From the NCBI RefSeq assembly GCF_965638725.1, contig NC_134982.1, positions 82,164,155 to 82,228,154 on the forward strand: a stretch of 64,000 bases of DNA. The letters are read 5' to 3'. The notes under the pieces are model-generated. The model was not told where the DNA came from, ran no database searches, and saw only the letters and a list, made by a program, of their open reading frames with translations. Source of the DNA: Aptenodytes patagonicus (taxonomy: Eukaryota; Chordata; Aves; Sphenisciformes; Spheniscidae). Both the position numbers and the translations under genes were made by a program. This document shows, one piece after another, positions 25,356 to 37,720 of the stretch; the first letter of the stretch is position 1; the number at the start of each line of letters is the position of its first letter.

Positions 25356-25411
25356 TGTTAGAGAAATTTCTTAGAGACTTAGAAAAAAAAACTGTTAGAG
25401 AAATTTCTTAG
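25356..25411 (+). repeat. 19-bp direct repeat, two perfect copies
   Basis: The 19-mer beginning TGTTAGAGAAATTTC occurs at 25356-25374 and again at 25393-25411, separated by 18 bases containing an A9 run. This looks like a local duplication. It is too short and isolated to name a mechanism. Confidence 0.9.
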
Positions 25412-28400
25412 CCTAGAATGAACAAATACTGAAAAAAATAATTTGATAACTTACAGTTATTATCTCTTGAATTACTTTAGATTTGGGCAGCAGTTTATTT
25501 ATTGGTACAGTGGCTACCAATCTTCTAGTCATGAGTCATGGCAGAGTATTTAAGTTACCCCTGTGGACAAAATCCTGAATCTTTCCTTCTTATGGCAGAA
25601 CTTACAAGATGTTTTTGCTTACTGTGTGTTAGGAAATCACTTAAATAATGCACAAAATGCCCATTTAGCATGTGGCTTGATTCGTTAATACATACAATAA
25701 GAAAACATAAACACCTGAAGTGTGGATTTAACATTTCAGTGGCTCTCTAAAATGTGAATACAGTCAGCACATGAACTTAGTAGAAAACTGAAATCTGTAT
25801 TTATATCCCACTAATGATACAGGTCTGAACTACAGAGTAAAGGATGCCAATAGTGACTGCACAATCCTGTATCTGAAAGTCCGCACATAAGGTAAACCTT
25901 TTTGCTCACTACCTCATTAATTATTATTGTCTGGGCAGACGCTTACTACTATATCCATGATGATGCATAAAACTAACAAACATCCAGCTTGTCCTGTTCT
26001 TTCTTCATGCACTTTATCTGCTTGCATTTCTTTTAGGTCCACAAGTTAACAGTTGTATTAATCTTAATTTTTCTTTACAATAAATCTAACAGAAGACAGA
26101 GAGGAGGTAAATGCTGGAACTGTCAGGATGCAGCTCCTGTCAAGTAAGTTTTCTGACTATTTAAAACATTTCAAGATGTAATATATGTCAGAAAATTCTA
26201 TTCTGAATGCTGGCTTGACTACTGGTGAGTTAGGGTAACGCTTTGGGACTATTTGGTTTCTCTGATCAGTCATTAGGGGCCAAATCTTGATCCAAGTGTT
26301 GAGCAATTTCAGAGGCGGCGTGCACCTCTGTTGCTCGGATATATGGTATGACTGAGAACTGTCAGATTGACCTTGAGAGAGTTTCTTCCCTGCTGAAATA
26401 AAGGGTCACAGTCTACACATAGCTGATCAGGAGGAGAACATGTTAGTCGGAGGTCTGATGTGGATGACCTCTGTGGTGACTTCAGGGGGTGCAGAACTGC
26501 CCTTTGCAGGAGGAAGGGATCGGCGTGACGCAATATGAACAAGGACTGTATTGCCAAGAGCATGAGTCTCCTGTGGTAGTACCAGCCCATGCTAATCGAC
26601 AGCAAGGTAGCATAGTAGGAGCCATTCTTCAGTTAAGGAAGAGTGAACGTGGCTCTGTCCCAGAGCAGTCTGGAAAAGGTTATTTTAGAGTAGTGCAAAA
26701 CAGTCAACTGTTTTCATATACCTGTGCACGCTAATGCAGCTCCCACAAACTTCAGCCGGAGTTACACTGTAATACACGAGGGATAAATGGCATGCCACTT
26801 GAAAAGCACTCTCAATTTTTTGCCTGTACATTTTTTGAAGGAGTGCTGTGATGCTCTCAGATTGTGCATTAAATGTGTCCCAAAATTAAAAGCATTTTGA
26901 CTGATGATGACAAAGATTAAATCTGTCATCTAAGAGCTGAGTTTGATAATACAAGGATATTGTATTAGCTCAGCTAACAAGCAAATTTAATACTATGTTT
27001 TTGTTACAAAAATGTGCCAACAGTTCACAATGTCCAGATACTGTTTACAAAAGTCCCATGAGAGCTAATCTGTTCCCCATAGCCTTGCAAGCATTCATCA
27101 TTGGCTGCCACCCTGCTCAACCTTAACTTTAATTTACTGTTCTGTGGTCCTAAAAAGATATATCCTGTTTGTTTTGTATACCAGTAGTCAGACGTAGCAA
27201 TGATGTAAAAAGAAGTTCCTCCCCCAAGTATATTAACGCATATCAGCTTCGTTTGTAGGTGCACTCCTGCTGAGATTAGCTAGTGTAGTAAAGGAATGTT
27301 TTTGTGAACAGAATTAAACTGATTGATCTGCTTGGTACTAGGAAATGTGTTGATTATATGATTATGTAGCTATTGCAGACTAGCATGCTTGTATTTTTAA
27401 CTGTTCTATGTTACCACTATAATTTGTGTGGACTGTTCTGTGTGTTCTTCATGTTTTCTCTTTTGGGGGGGGAAATGGTTACTGTTAGTGTTACACTGTT
27501 AAGTCTAGATACTAGTATTTTTGGCTGGGGAGAATAAATGGCTGTAACATCATCAGACTTGCATAGATCTATGCAAGTATTCTAAAAATGTACATGTTGT
27601 AAACTGGGAGGGAATAATATGAGCGTGGAAGACTGTAGCCAGTGTTAAAGAAGCAGATTACTCACTTGTACAGGGTAAGCTGTATTCCCTCTGAAAAAAT
27701 TAGCTGAGCAGGGTGCAATAATCACAGACTCGTTTCTGGGAGTTGAGGAAGAAGTGAAACCAAAGCAGAGCTAGTGCTGCTGGTTTTTAAATCAGGGTGT
27801 GTGAGGAATTTGGAGAAAGAGAGTGTTTGTGCAACTTTTTTTTTTCCTTAAGAAAGAGAGGAGAAAAAAAAGAGCAAATCGGTTCCTTTAAGATTTTTTG
27901 AAAAGGGAATAATTAGAACTTCTGCTCCTTTTCCTAGAAGGGAAAGTCCTGTTGATATGTTAGGAGGTTTTTTCTTGCACATGGAGGAGGACAGCAGTAA
28001 GAGAGGGATTCCTGAGCAACCCAGGAGCACCCCCACCCAACTAGCCCACCTGCAAACCTTGTGGGTTTGTGCAAGAGCGATGATAGTACCAAAAGAGCAG
28101 TTCCTGATTTTAGACACTGCTGCTGAAGTCTTTGTGAGTTTGTGAGTTACAGGAATATTTCTCAGAAAGCCATGAGGAGATACTCAGCAATTCAGAGAGG
28201 TCAGGGATGACAAAACAGCTCCCAAAGTGACAACAGGATTGCCCCTGCCACCTCTGGCATTCAGGTTACCCACCAGGCTCAGGTCATACCACCACTCTTC
28301 TGGCCTCGTTGCAAAGCTCTGGTGCTTGAACTGCAAAGGAGCTGCTGCAATTCAGTCAAAGGATGGTTCTCTCTCTAATTTACCCAACATCTTCATCTTT

Positions 28401-30584
28401 GTTTCTGTGGAGAAGGTTTCAAGCCAACCCCTTCCTGTGACGACAAAACCCCTCATCTGAGAACTGCCTTCTGTGTACCCCTGGTCTCCCATCCCTGGTC
28501 TTTGCCTGTACACATCTCTTCAAGCCTCTGCTCTCTAAGCTTTGTGTTCTGACGTATTCTGTCACTTCTGTATTTCCCCCTAATCCAGGCCTAATACACT
28601 CAGTTCATGTGTTCTGGTAATCCTGAATATTACCACTTATTTCACCAATATTTATGTTACTAAAAGTTTATTGTAAGTGGTATGCTATAGATAGTAACTT
28701 CCTGTGACTGCGATTCACATTTCCTGCTGACGCGAGTGTGTTCAGTTGCTAATAACTTCACCAGTCTTCTGGCTGAAGTTTTCTAGGCCAGTTGCCCACA
28801 TCCAACTTAGACACATAAACATGCTTATGTATTTGAGTTACGTGATCGTGTAGTGTTTTTCATAGGCACTCTCCCCTTGTCAGTGCCCAGGGTAGACCTG
28901 CTTGTAGATAAGCCATGAATTGTAAGAAGGGAGGATGTTTTCTGCAGGACCTCTAACTCATTTGGTCTGGAAGGTACAAGGTATTTGGTTGGTGAGTCAG
29001 GATATTGCTAACACAGAAAGGATGCTTTAATGATTAAAACTGTTGAATGCTACTCTGGTAAATCCTGTGACAGGACTCTATCCCTGTCATGGGATTCATA
29101 TGTGACATGAAGCAAGTCATTTAACCAAATTTATCATAGGTGGTCATTGTCTGTGCCCTCCTCTTTTTCTAGGTTCCTGACTGGAGACTCTGCGACCTAA
29201 TTTGTGGAAGTTATGTGTGCTCACGGTTGCAAACAAAATCAGAGGGGACTGTCCTTGGCATACGTTAAGTTCTCTGGAAAAAAAAATGAAGTCCTAGGCA
29301 TACCAAATTAACAGATGTCTCTGCTTTTCTTCTGTGCACTGCCATTCTCTCCTACAAAACAGCGTGCGGTCATAGGGAGTACTGCCCCATCTCACACAGG
29401 AACTGTGAAGATTCCTCTAATGAAGTGGAATGCTTTCTTTATGAGATGCCCCAAAAAGCAATTAGTAATTCAGTCTTCCAAACAGGGTTTAAGTTCAGTA
29501 CAGTAAATAAGACCTGCAACAACATATTAGAGAATGAGGGAAAGCATAAAAAATGTATAGCTGCTCATTAGAAGAACATCATCTATTCTGTGCCCCGAAA
29601 AGGTGGGCAAGTACTATACAATTCAGTCACTAATTACTATACAGGAATGCTGAGGTGTAAGGCGGACAAATTAAAGCTTAATTCTGTATTTTATGCCTTT
29701 TGAGTACTTGACTTTGCAAAGGAAATAATAATATTCTTTTAACATATTCTTTTGTGTACAATATGCATAAATGCTGATAGTATTGCTAATACAAATGTTG
29801 CTCTTCAGAGGGCCACTTTACTAGTGAAGGGTCACTTAAAAGTCCTGGATAAATCCCCCTTTTATAAAACCAAAGAAGTAATAAAGATAAAAGCACACAA
29901 AGAAATAAGCCTATTTTATATATTTTAATCCCTCAGCAGTCTTCCTAAAATACTGAAGGGCACTTCTCCTTAATGAGACCAACACAACCAAAATCAAAGC
30001 AAAGATTCCAGAGAAAAGTTCAGCCAAAATAAAACCAAAAAGAATTTTCAGCTTGTTTTCAAAACAGTGTAATTCAGGATCTTATTTTATGTATTTTACC
30101 AAAATCTCCTTTAAAAACATATCTGGGAAGTGAGAAAGGATGCAAAATTTTAGGGGGAGGTTTTTTTTAGTGGGGGAGAAGCTAAAAAGGCCTGAGGGGA
30201 GAAAATGCCTAAAAACATGTTTATAACAAAAAGCAAATTCTTACCTTATCTGGAAAGTAGCTATTGCAAGCTTTTAATGCAACATCAGCACAAATACGAA
30301 GATAGAGATAATGCAAAGGTTATGAGGCTGGTTTTGCTTCATGTGGCCAGTTTGGGAAAGACAGATGCAGTGATTTCGTATTTGATTGAAAACTGCAGCT
30401 TTTACGAGGAATTACGTTTTAATTGTGTAAATAAACAACTGTACAGTAAAACTGAGCTCTGTGACAAAAGTCTTAAGATGTCCGAATATACTGGTAGTTG
30501 TTCAGGAGTGTAATGCGTACCCATTGCTCTGAGTGCTGACATACACACTGTCAACTACCATTTCCAGTAACCAAAACAGCTCAT
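25412..30584. other. Non-coding stretch, no gene seen
   Basis: No exon recognised. Short pieces near 26275-26295 and 26745-26775 resemble the palindromic MITE-like repeat described at 7.9-8.2 kb ('ggccaaatcttgatccaa', 'ccggagttacactgtaa'). Confidence 0.5.
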
Positions 30585-30833
30585 AGGCTTGTAGGATAAC
30601 TCATGCTGGAAGGGACCTCAGGAGGTCTCTAGTCCTACCTTCTGCCCAAAGCAGGGCGAGTTACGAGATCAGACCAGGTTGCTCAGGGCTTTTCTCAGTT
30701 GGGTCTTGAAAACCTCCAAGGCTGGAGACCAGAGACTGGAAAACCTCTCCTGACAACCTTGACTGTCCTCATGAGCAAAGTTTTTCCTGGTATCTAAGCC
30801 AGAACTTCTCTTGTTTCAGCCTACGCCCACTGT
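30585..30833 (-). mobile_element. CR1 LINE 3'-end fragment, diverged
   Basis: The order of CR1 3' UTR and ORF2-end blocks is clear on the - strand: 'gctggaagggacctcaggaggtct', the 'caaagcagggc' block, 'ggttgctcagggc', 'cctccaaggctggagac', 'aaaacctctcctgacaacct' and 'agtttttcctggtatctaa'. The copy is only about 250 bp and considerably more diverged than the copies at 32.57 and 40.56 kb, so it is an older insertion. No open frame survives. Confidence 0.85.
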
Positions 30834-32568
30834 ATTTTTAAAAAGCATGTTTTAATTGGATTGCAAATGTTATATCTGACTTCTCATTAATAACATTTTA
30901 AATAAATATAAAATTTCATCTGTAGCTGAAACTGACTGATATTAAAAATGATTTTAGTATGGAGTAGTAACTTTGTATGATCAGAACACTCCAGATTCCA
31001 AACAAAATTGTAACACTGAAATAGAAAAATTACTGGACTATAAAATATATGTTTGTTAGCATCATAAATGTAAATGATGAACAATGCAGGTATTCCCCAA
31101 TGAGAGTAAAACTCAGCAAAATGAATCTAAATAAAAAAACTGAACAAGCTCAGATTTGTACAAACTTGTCCTGCACACACCTTCAAGAAATATTACATAC
31201 TGCTGCGATCAAAAGGATCGTCTGCAGTTTCCATGTGATACCATCGTTTTATGACTGGCATTTAGTGTTATGGCTCATGGGTACAAACTTTGAAGAATAT
31301 TAACAATATCCCATCTAATGACCCCGTGTTTTTTATATTCTCTGTCTCGGCATGCCTACTCCATGAGAAGCTTTCTTCTTTCTAACAAGCTTCTCCTAGT
31401 ACCATTCAAAGGGTTTGTGACGTTATTAATTCACAGTGACAGAAGACATACCTGGCCCTGAAATGCTGAGTAAATAAATCAAAAAAAGAGCACAGAATGG
31501 CTAGGAAGGAGGCATTCCCTCATACTACCAAACTTTCCTTACTCATCCATCCCATTAGGCAGCAGGTCAGGGCTAGAGTAAAGCACACGTAGGACATGTA
31601 GGACAGAAAGCTCCCTATGTGGAGTATATGCTTTTTCCAACATGCATTTCTCTGAGTAAAATCTGTCTGAGTCAGAATATTCCAGTGTTTCAGGCTATTT
31701 CTTTATAAAGCTGCAGGGCAAATGTTGTCTAAAACACATAGTAAGATTTGACCACCTATAACCAGCTGCTATAGATGCTATAGACTTGTCTTAAAAAGAC
31801 TACATATGAATAGTACAGCACAAAGGGATCTATACTTACAAGATGGATACACGCTTCAGAGGTAAGACCAAGTGCCAATAGAGTCATGAAGTTTATGTTA
31901 AGCATTGCATTGTAACCACATGCCCTGGAATGAATTATTGAGCTTCTTAAATGGTCATGCTAATGTTTTTACTTATGAGTTCTTACCTGTAGAGGTATGG
32001 TCTCATAATTACTGTAATTACAAGGCTTATGAGTCTCATCACTCAAATCACCTTGCTCCCTCAAGACATTCTCAAAATTGCTATCTGTCTGATTCCCACA
32101 CACTAAAAAGGTAATTTTGGAGTAAAGTTTCCACACTGAAAAAACAACCCAAACAGTCGGAGGAAAGAAATATGCAGCTATGTCATTCAACCCCCTACAC
32201 ACTCACAGGTTTCCTTTCTAAACCTCCGCCATGTCGTCCCCACCATCCGCAGCTGACATACTGAACCCCCCTACCTTGAGCAGGCACAACACAGCATGTA
32301 CAATTAGGTTTTGATGATAAGCATAGTTAGTGTAGATTGCATACATTACATAATGAAAACTACTGTGCATAGTTTTCTTAACTGGTGTTTGAGTTAAAGT
32401 CAGACAAGAGATGGTGATGAAGAAATACTTATCTGTAATGACACGTTTGATACTTCTAACAGCATCAGCTACAATACTGAGAGCTGCACTAAGGGCTGCA
32501 CTAGCGAGTGTACTCAGGATTAAGGCTGTTGAATATTTGTTGCTTTTGTTTTTTTCCTTTAAAATTGT
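30834..32568. other. Non-coding stretch, no gene seen
   Basis: No exon or clear repeat recognised; AT-rich spacer. Confidence 0.5.
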
Positions 32569-33650
32569 AGACTCACAGAATGGTTTGGGTTGGAAGGGAC
32601 CTTTGAAGGTCATCTAGTCCAACCCCCCTGCCGCGGGCAGGGACACCTTCAACTAGATCAGGTTGCTCAGAGCCCCGTCCAACCTGACCTGGAATGTTTC
32701 CAGGGATGGGGCATCCACCACCTCTCTGGGCAACCTGTGCCAGGGTCTCACCACCCTCAGCGTAAAAAATTTCTTCCTTATGTCCAATCTAAATCTCCCC
32801 TCTTTCAGTTTAAAACCATTACCTCTTGTCCTATCGCAACAGGCCCTACTAAAAAGTTTGCCGCCATCTTTTTTATAAGCCCCCTTTAAGTACTGATAGG
32901 CTGCAATAAGGTCTCCCCAAAGCCTTCTCTTCTCTAGGTTGAGAAGACCCAACTCTCTCAGCCTTTCCTCATAGGAGAGGTGTTCCAGCCCCCTGAACGT
33001 TTTTGTGGCCCTCCTCTGGACCTGCTCCAACAGGTCCAGATATTCCCTGTGCTGAGGGCTCCAGAGCTGGATGCAGTACTCCAGGTGGGGTCTCACCAGA
33101 GCAGAGGGGCAGAATCCCCTCCCTCGACCTGCTGGCCACGCTTCTTTGGATGCAGCCCAGGATACGGTTGGCTTTCTGGGTTGTGAGCGCACATTGCTGG
33201 CTCATGTTGAGCTTCTCATCCGCCAGTACCCCCAAGTCCTTCTCGGCAGGGCTGCTCTCAATCCCTTCATCCCCCAATTCTGGGGATTGCCCCCACCCAG
33301 GTGCAGGACCTTGCACTTGGCCTTGTAGAACTGCATGAGGTTCACACTGGCCCACTCCTCCAGCTTGTCCAGGTCCCTCTGGATGGCATCCCGTCCCTCA
33401 AGTGAATCAACTGCACCACTCAGCTTGGTGTCATCTGCAAACTTGCTGAGGGTGCACTTGACCCCACTGTCTATGTCATTGATGAAGATACTCAATAGTA
33501 TTGGTCCCAGTATGGACCCTTGAAGGACACCACTCGTTACTGGTTTCCACTTGGACATTGAGCCACTGACTGTAGCCATGCAGCCAGTTCCTTATCCATC
33601 TAACAGCCCATCCTTCAAAGCCATCTCTCTCCAATTTAGCGGCAAAGTCT
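32569..33650 (-). mobile_element. CR1 LINE, 5'-truncated, partial reverse transcriptase (broken)
   Basis: A 1.08-kb copy whose 3' end is on the left. On the - strand it encodes the C-terminal part of the CR1 ORF2 protein: the [10 protein letters not shown] block and the FADDTKL box (the reverse-transcriptase YADD-type catalytic motif, here with Phe) in the frame 33579-33202. The reading then passes to a second frame ([17 protein letters not shown], within 33355-32969) and returns to a third segment (33192-32653) with LVRPHLEY, the RRATK and [10 protein letters not shown] blocks and the WHRLPREVV block near the end. The breaks fall near 33270, where the sequence is shortened and altered, and near 33100, where it lacks five bases present in the copy at 40.56 kb. 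The element is dead. The 5' end is lost within the reverse-transcriptase region at about 33650. Confidence 0.95.
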
Positions 33651-36600
33651 GAGTCTAGTTAAGCATCACATAGAGCTAAGTAGTTCCCCTGGCTATCAAG
33701 ATAGAAATTATTTAGAATGCATAAGAAATCTTTTATTCTACAGGGAATAGCTGTATGCTTAATTTTGAAAGTTCAGAATTGCCTTATGGCTAAAATATGT
33801 GCACGTGTGAAATCTGAAATTTGTGGAGATGGTGGCTGTTTAGCCCCAAAATATCTAAAAGAAAACCAGGAGAAAATGTAAAACAGGAACATTTAGCAAT
33901 GTATCCTCTTTCACAGTTCCAAAGAATTATAAAAACTGTTTGTTTTTTGAAAGAATACTGGGTAAATTTTGTATCTAAATTCAATTATTAAAGATACCTT
34001 AATTCTGCTTTAAGGGCCTAATTACTGCCTCATTGAAACTAATGTGGTGGGCATCCAATGAAGAGAGAGTATGCTATAAATAGAAATCCCAACTAGAGGG
34101 CTGCCACTGGAGCGTTCATGATACTGTGTAATCCAAACAAGCAGATAAATTAAAGAAAGTTCAATAAATGGAATGTAGGGTAATACAACTTCCACTGTCT
34201 TAGTGTTATATCTCATTTATGTCTGAATTCACATCATGCACAGTACAGTTATAGTTAAATCTGATTTGTGGCAACCTGAGCTTTATAACCTTTAGCCTTT
34301 TCTGGATCAAGTTGTAGATACCCTATGGTTACAGGATTGGGCCCTTAAAAATACTACTTTACAACTTCCTACTTCCAATCATACTGCAACATCTTACATC
34401 TTGTTTCAGATACCAGTATGAAAAAAAAAAAATCGTGAAGGAAATGAACATTGCTTGCTAGGAAAACCCTCCCTAAGCTCAATTAAGTGTTCTGCTTTTT
34501 ACTTACTTAATATCATGTCTCAAAATCCTTCAGTTCCAGTGGCCTGATTATCTCATCATCCTGCCTTCGACTCCCTTTTACTCTAAACAATAATGCACAT
34601 TTTCATAATAATTATACTTTGATTTTCTGTACACCCATGTTTTCACTTGAGTGTCTGAAAGGGCCCTAAGTACTATCGAGTTAATCTTCAAAACACCTAT
34701 TACATTATCAACCTCATCCTCATTCTGCAGTTAGATGAAAATAACAGCAAGAAGCAAGTAACCTGCCAAAGGTAATAGAGGGAGGTAGTGGCAGAGATGG
34801 AAGCAGACATGAGCTGAAAATGGATGACACCACCCTCATCACTAGCCCCCAGTAATCTTCCAGTTGATAAAGCAGGATACAGCAGCTCTTTCTCAACTTC
34901 TGGATACCTACAAAGAGCTGTCATCTCCCAGGGTGCTAACCACCGCTTTTAGCTGCTTCTGTGTCTGAACATTTCCCTAAAAGGAAGGCATTTACCAGAC
35001 AGACAACCTTCATTAAGTGCTACTGAAAACATACACAAGAATGTTTTTCACATAAACAAAATACCTGCACCCATAAAGCTGTGTTGTTTGGCTGTGAGCA
35101 GGTGAGGGGACAGGAGAAGTTACGCAGTGTTGGGATAAAGGGAATTAAACAGAAAGTGACCTGGATTTGTTTAAGCCTTCCGGATGGCAGACAAAAGGAA
35201 CAGGGCTGGGAAAACACAGCACTCCAGTTCACTTCTGCTGGGTGGGTCTGATTTGAATTGGTGCTTGGGGGTACATTCCACTATTGTTGCATACGAAATT
35301 ACTACCTCTCTGGCCTCTAAATTACAAATCACGTACCATACATATACTTTGTACATTAGGGATCCACAATTTAAATTTACATCTTATTTTGGCTTTGCTT
35401 CTTGAATTTGGCTGTTTTCATGAAAATTCCTAGGAAAAGAAGTCTGTCTCTTAAACATGATTTAGCTAGAATCATATCCAGTTAACTCTCAATTATCTGT
35501 GGACAATATGTGCCAGATGTGGCCCATTTTGATACAGAGCTATATGTAAGCTAAACGCTTACAAGCTGTATTTTAACTATATATCAGCTAAGCCCCCCTA
35601 TAAATCCACGTCAGCTCTGTGCAGATCCAGCCACAATGCTGCCTGTGGCTGAAGTACAATGACTGAAGCTCAGGACTGGAAGTGGTTTGGATAACCTCTG
35701 CACCTTCCCTGCGTGAAATATTCCAGCGCAGTGTTACTGTGTTATGAGTAAATACAACTTCACTGGATGAAGCGGAGTTACAGCCTCTTAAGCCAGAGTA
35801 AATTTGGTCAACTGGGTCAGTGCATTTGGGAATTGTAGACAAGAAGTAAAGAAGTTACAAGGTATTAGGGGGAAAAAAGAGTACTGAGACTGCAAGATAA
35901 CTTATTTTGAAATTCTACCAGTAGCAGTTTGGAGGACTGGACCCCTAGAAATCCTTTCTTTGCACTCATTCCTTAGGTGGCCATGATCAGCAGTTTCCGG
36001 GTCAGGAAAGTATTCCAGCACCGTTCAAAGGATCATCTTACTTGATACACGCAATGATTTTATGCAGCCGTGCTGCAAGTTAAACTCTGTCTGAATAAAT
36101 GTACAGTTTTTCTGGGGAAAAAAAATATTACAAATTGGATTTGATAATATCTCAGTAATTTAACAGCTGATTTGAATTTTGAAGGTTTGGTAAATTTCTG
36201 GAGTATAATAATTCAAGGGAATGAAAAAAAGCCTTTGGCCTTGTCCAAATAACGATAAACAAAAGCATGAGTGTCATATATTAACTTACGTTAGATAACA
36301 GAGAATTTGGGGCAGTCTGGTGTGGAGATGGTATTTTAGCACGTGCTAACCTGTCCATTTTAAACAGCAGGTCTTTTCTGTGGTGCAAAGAAAAATCTTT
36401 TCAGTAATAGTTCAACGTCAGTTGAATGGTCAGTTGTTCACTGCTCACTTATCATTTTATCAGGATGGCTTCTGATTTTTTCCGGTCGTGGCAGGTGACA
36501 CTTATGTATATTTTTCAGGCAACAAGAATTTTCTTTGTCAGTCCAAAGTGATGAAGAAACAAACTCAGCAGACTGGAACTCGCCATTAATTGATATGGTG

Positions 36601-37139
36601 TTCTTCCACTGGGCTTCTAAAAATCTCATTTGCATATCCTGATGAAAACCCCATCACTGGCTGAAATGACATTTTTGTCTTGCATTCTGAAGCATTCAAT
36701 ACATTCATAATTTCGGTAGTAAGTTCGGAAAACAGGACTCATGACAATAAAAGATGATGTGTTAGGAATCAACCTTATTCTCAATTTGTCATACGTACTA
36801 TACGATAAAAGAAATGTAATTTTAGAAAGGATTATAATGGCCTTATCATGCTGAGGCTATTCACTTGCTAGATTTCTCACAAATGGGAGAAAGAGGTATA
36901 CTAAAAATGTTAGAGGCCGTGATCTTATGTTGATGAAGACAATAAAGTAGGGGCTTTTCTCCAGTGCTTTACATCAAACTGGGTAAATACTCTTTTTTTC
37001 CATTTCTGTGACAGGCACTTCCAAATAAGAATAGGTAACTATGCCATTCGGAAGGCTGAACAAGTGAACAGTCCAGCTGTTCAGAAAATAAGAACAAACG
37101 ATAGACCATGTGTTTGAGAAACAATACCGAGTGCGGAAT
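33651..37139. other. Non-coding stretch, no gene seen
   Basis: No exon recognised. A fragment near 35690-35830 ('cactggatgaagcggagttacagcc', 'agccagagtaaattt') and a short piece near 34336 resemble the old palindromic MITE-like repeat. Confidence 0.5.
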
Positions 37140-37720
37140 ACAGGAGGCAGATTCAGCAGCTATGAAAGGGAATTGGCAACAGAAAGTAAAAACCTAAGAG
37201 GCGGCCTGGTTGGCGAGACCAAGGGCCCATGTAGCCAAGTAGTCCGCCTCTGACAACAGCAGCAGGAGAGGCTGTTTCAGGAAAACAAGCGAGCCCAGCC
37301 CCTTCTTTGGTCCACTCCTTGGCAGCCACAATTGTTGTATAAGGGACGCGAGAGAATAATAAAACGTTAAAAAGCCTTAACTTCAGGGAGGAGGGGCCTG
37401 AAGGAGAACTGTGTAGTTGTCGAGTATATCCGCAGTGGATCTCACCGAGTACCAGATCTATGGTTGCTTGTGCAAGGGCTGTGCAAGTGCAAACTTCTCC
37501 CGTTCCTTGCTGTACACAACTGTGCGGGGTTTGGAAATCCTCTGAACAGGGCACCTTCAGCCTTGGCTTGGAAAGAGGCCAACACGCTTGACCCTCTGCT
37601 TGAACCAGTGCAACACAGGCGAGAAGAGGTACCGGGAAAGACAGACGAGGGGCACACCAGACAGCAAACTCAATTCTCACTCAGTCTGGTCGCAGTTTTA
37701 TTTATTGCTTTCCCTGGTGT
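37140..37720 (+). mobile_element. Weak candidate solo LTR or other GC-shifted repeat
   Basis: This stretch is more GC-rich than its surroundings and holds, in LTR-like order, a TATA-type box (GTATAAGG near 37336) and an AATAAAA polyadenylation-type signal near 37354. The 20-base spacing resembles avian retroviral LTRs. I cannot define TG...CA ends or a target-site duplication, no retroviral gene flanks it, and a 175-residue - frame across it (37680-37153) has no family resemblance. Other readings: an unrelated repeat, or simple unique sequence. Confidence 0.25.

Noticed and set aside
32653-33579. Reverse-transcriptase-like frames taken as a possible gene
   Set aside because: They are the decayed ORF2 of a 5'-truncated CR1 LINE with at least two frame breaks.
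37153-37680. 175-residue - strand frame
   Set aside because: No recognised domain; lies in the GC-shifted block of possible repeat origin.
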